DNA from: Opitutia bacterium UBA3151
GTDB lineage: Bacteria > Verrucomicrobiota > Verrucomicrobiia > Opitutales > Seribacteraceae
Length of the DNA stretch: 42,818 nt
Assembly (NCBI GenBank): GCA_002364975.1
Contig: DEYT01000128.1
Location: 45,816-88,633 of the forward strand
Direction: 5' to 3'
The translations under genes were made by a program, and so were the position numbers. The notes under the pieces are model-generated. The model was not told the origin of the DNA, did not search any database, and was given only the letters and a program-made list of their open reading frames with translations. Position 1 is the stretch's first letter, and every line of letters starts with the position of its first letter. This document shows, piece by piece, positions 40,719 to 42,818 of the stretch.

Positions 40719-42719
40719 TTATTCGGTTCTCTTAATAATATGAAAACCAAAATCAGTTTCTACCACTTCTGAGATTGCACCTACATCCAAAGCGAAGGCG
40801 GCTTCCGAAAAAGGTTTGGCCATGACTTCAAATTTAAATTTACCAAGATCACCACCCTTGGGACCGGAAGGTCCATCCGAGTGTTTCTTTGCCATCTCCG
40901 CAAAGTCCTTACTTTCTGAGGTGACTGATTTATGAATTCTTTGTGCTTCTGAATTGGCAGCATCCTTGGATCTTTTGATATCAGCATCTGCTCGGCTCGC
41001 CCCCTGATAAGAAATCAAAATGTGAGAGGCTTTAATTTCCTCGGGCATTTCTTCAGATTCTTTTTCTTTTGCCTTCACGAAATCGACACGATTCAAGCGG
41101 ATTTTTTCGTAGACTTCATTCGAAATTACATAATACCAGTCCGCTAAGTTTTCATTCAGTTCCTTGACCCGATTCTGAGCCTTGGCCACCTTTTCGTTGA
41201 ATTCTCTTTGTTTTTGGGCATTGGATGCTTGAATGCGGGCAATTTCCGCTTCCCTGTCCGCTTTCATTTTGGCTATTTCATCCGTGGCGGAAGAAGCATT
41301 TGAATCCGAACTGGGTAGTTGGGGAGAGGAAGTAGAATCTTGGACCGCTGCTGGCAAATTCGCGGGCGGGCTGGATGGAGGAGGGGAGGGTGGGGTGAAA
41401 TTAGGCGGTGGACCAGGGGGGGAAATAGGGGGAGCGGATTTAGCTCCTTTTTCTCCTTCTGGTCCTTTTGCACCTTCCTTAACCTTGGCTGGTTCAGCAG
41501 GCTTCTTGCCCTCTGTTCTCGGTTTTTCAAAAGGGGCGGGGACAGTTTCCAATTGAGGCTGGTCTAAAAGATTTGGATTAACCCGGGCATAGGCATAAAT
41601 GTAGCGGCTATCTCCGGTTGCGTTCTCATCGTCCTCCGAACCACGGTAAGCCTCTCCAAAACGCAACACATACTCGACTCCGTCTTTCATGCCGACCACG
41701 ACCTCACCCTTTTTTGACACCACTTGTAGTTTGGGCTTTCCATCTTGGTAAGCTAAAGGTTTTCCATCCTTACCGACCATCTCTACGGTTAGAAACCCCT
41801 TGTCAAATAATGACTTGGCCGAATTTTTCAGCTCCTGCACATTATTAGCTGCGACAAATTCGTTCCCGTTTCGTAAGCTGGAAGCTAATACCGCAGGCTT
41901 TTTCTCAACATCAATAATTTCAAGATCATCGAAGGCATCTTTCATGCCATCAAGCTTCTCTTTGTCAAGCTCTTCATCTTCTTTAAGTAGACTACCGATT
42001 AACTTCCATTCCGAATCGGCGTAATCCAAAATTTGTTTGGCAGATGGTACCATTTTGCCGTCTTTGACCTCATAATTATCAAAAGTAACGCTTTTGATAT
42101 TCCATTTATCGAGATCGAGGAAATCTTTTTCAACCCAGTCTACAAACTTCGTGCTGACATCATTAACGTTTTGCATTTCAACCCGGTAGACCTCATTCTC
42201 TTCTGGTTTACGAACGAAATGAGTATTGTTGAGACCCTCCACCTCATTTCCAATAATAAGTTGGGCAAGGTTGGATCCAGAATTATTTTTTAAGGCAATC
42301 ATACGGCCCACACCCTGATCTCCGGGTTGAGACCGACTCGGGTCAAGCACTCCAAATTTCGAGTGTTCGCCCGCTCCTTCACCGGCTTGATCCAGAATCC
42401 GAACATCAAAGAGAATCGTGGAAACATCTTTTACTTGGTTATCCGCATTGGCTGGGTAATCCGGTTTGTTTGGTCTACGGATAAACCACCCTTGATCGGT
42501 TTGGGCTACCTCAATGGATTTAGCCTCCAGATCTTCTTCGTCCATTTCCACGATTTCAATACCGGTTGCTTCTCGGGGGTCAAAGCTTTCGAACAAGGGT
42601 TGACCCATACGGTTTACTTTACTTGAAGGATCGCGTTTTACTGGGGCGGTGAAGATTGCCAAAGCAATGCAAGCGGCGGCTGCGAGGAGAAAAACAAGAG
42701 TGGTTTTGTTTTCTTTCAT
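40719..42719 (-). CDS. DUF4340 membrane protein fused to a PpiC-type parvulin
   Basis: 666 residues from ATG 42719. The frame stays open to 42809, but only this start puts the signal anchor (TTLVFLLAAAACIALAIF, about 6-24) at the N terminus. Residues about 50-390 are DUF4340-like beta-rich sequence (GWFIRRPNKPDYPANADNQV, VYRVEMQNVNDVSTKFVDWV). A proline-rich linker follows at about 400-460 (PPISPPGPPPNFTPPSPPP), then a charged coiled coil (about 480-525). A parvulin domain ends the chain (about 561-666) with SHILISY, SDGPSGPKGGDLGKF and ETDFGFHIIK. DUF4340 proteins usually accompany ABC-2/GldG-type gliding or transport systems. The fusion adds a periplasmic prolyl isomerase. The upstream gene lies outside the window. 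Confidence 0.88.
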   Translation of the reverse strand: MKENKTTLVFLLAAAACIALAIFTAPVKRDPSSKVNRMGQPLFESFDPREATGIEIVEMDEEDLEAKSIEVAQTDQGWFIRRPNKPDYPANADNQVKDVSTILFDVRILDQAGEGAGEHSKFGVLDPSRSQPGDQGVGRMIALKNNSGSNLAQLIIGNEVEGLNNTHFVRKPEENEVYRVEMQNVNDVSTKFVDWVEKDFLDLDKWNIKSVTFDNYEVKDGKMVPSAKQILDYADSEWKLIGSLLKEDEELDKEKLDGMKDAFDDLEIIDVEKKPAVLASSLRNGNEFVAANNVQELKNSAKSLFDKGFLTVEMVGKDGKPLAYQDGKPKLQVVSKKGEVVVGMKDGVEYVLRFGEAYRGSEDDENATGDSRYIYAYARVNPNLLDQPQLETVPAPFEKPRTEGKKPAEPAKVKEGAKGPEGEKGAKSAPPISPPGPPPNFTPPSPPPSSPPANLPAAVQDSTSSPQLPSSDSNASSATDEIAKMKADREAEIARIQASNAQKQREFNEKVAKAQNRVKELNENLADWYYVISNEVYEKIRLNRVDFVKAKEKESEEMPEEIKASHILISYQGASRADADIKRSKDAANSEAQRIHKSVTSESKDFAEMAKKHSDGPSGPKGGDLGKFKFEVMAKPFSEAAFALDVGAISEVVETDFGFHIIKRTE

Positions 42720-42818
42720 TTGTCTTATTTGGTAGGTGTAAGGATTATAAATTGGATATTGTTCAGGAGCGAACTCGGGAGGCAGTGGCACCTTGGATTT
42801 CAGCGGCACTCTTCTTGA
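42720..42818. other. Right-edge spacer upstream of the DUF4340 gene
   Basis: No full gene fits here. On the minus strand one frame ends at a stop at 42765-42763 and another at 42802-42800. Either may be the tail of an upstream gene cut by the window edge. No promoter is obvious. Confidence 0.2.

Noticed and set aside
41233..41556. 107-codon Gly-rich frame antisense to the proline-rich linker
   Set aside because: Its glycine richness simply mirrors proline codons on the other strand.
42763..42818. Tail of an upstream gene at the right edge
   Set aside because: Only about 17 codons are visible in each candidate frame, so the true one cannot be chosen.
1..42818. tRNA, rRNA, CRISPR array, insertion sequence or phage genes
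   Set aside because: Scanned for cloverleaf T-arm patterns, regularly spaced repeats and transposase motifs; none was seen by eye.

Overview
The window reads as a stretch of core chromosome from a Gram-negative bacterium, most likely a verrucomicrobium of the Opitutae/Puniceicoccales type. That assignment is inference from gene content. The content includes LPS synthesis (kdsA), a sulfatase, a GYF_2 membrane protein, a DUF4340 protein, a ClpX-like ATPase without a zinc finger, both RNase HII and HIII, a TerC protein and SGNH/enolase-superfamily enzymes of the kind common in PVC bacteria. I see no insertion sequence, phage module, CRISPR array, rRNA or tRNA gene. Genes are packed tightly, many joined by ATGA or TGATG overlaps. 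Start codons often lack a clear Shine-Dalgarno sequence, and several genes have only TTG or GTG starts.

Left part (1-9500). A GYF_2 membrane protein runs off the left edge and is followed by a Sel1-repeat protein. An e(P4)-type acid phosphatase, an M14 carboxypeptidase and the magnesium channel MgtE run rightward. A 262-base spacer holds two perfect dyads and two tiny ORFs ahead of an unidentified 112-residue gene. Next come a secreted PQQ-type beta-propeller and an MFS transporter that diverges from a sulfatase with no signal peptide. Two CTTGC/GCAAG dyads sit between the transporter and the sulfatase.

Middle part (9574-25629). sucC-sucD (TCA cycle) face a compact leftward operon reading HU, hisS, metallophosphoesterase, aat, queF, kdsA, rsmG. 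This operon mixes translation, tRNA/rRNA modification, N-terminal protein tagging and LPS synthesis. Divergent from HU are a ClpX-like unfoldase and menG, with a GTGA overlap. A second leftward group holds terC, an SGNH hydrolase, M3 oligopeptidase, a small DUF6941-like protein, a secreted HExxH peptidase and a PfkB kinase.

Right part (25726-42818). An enolase-superfamily enzyme converges on mutY. Starting almost on top of mutY's start, rnhC-rnhB-pdxJ-acpS-nnr-nucleotidyltransferase form a rightward operon covering RNA:DNA hybrid removal, PLP synthesis, ACP activation and NAD(P)H repair. A leftward coiled-coil membrane protein with acidic repeats follows trpS. Then come a fused ACP-dehydratase protein, two glycosyltransferases (GT4, GT2) and, on the opposite strand, an alpha-oxoamine synthase. 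Together these look like lipid or glycolipid synthesis. The window ends with a DUF4340 protein fused to a parvulin prolyl isomerase, closed by a good intrinsic terminator.

The most unusual items are the DUF4340-parvulin fusion, the zinc-finger-less ClpX relative that keeps its IGF loop, the ACP-dehydratase/oxoamine-synthase/glycosyltransferase neighbourhood, and the small locus at 4690-5290 with its in-frame stop just after the best ribosome-binding start.
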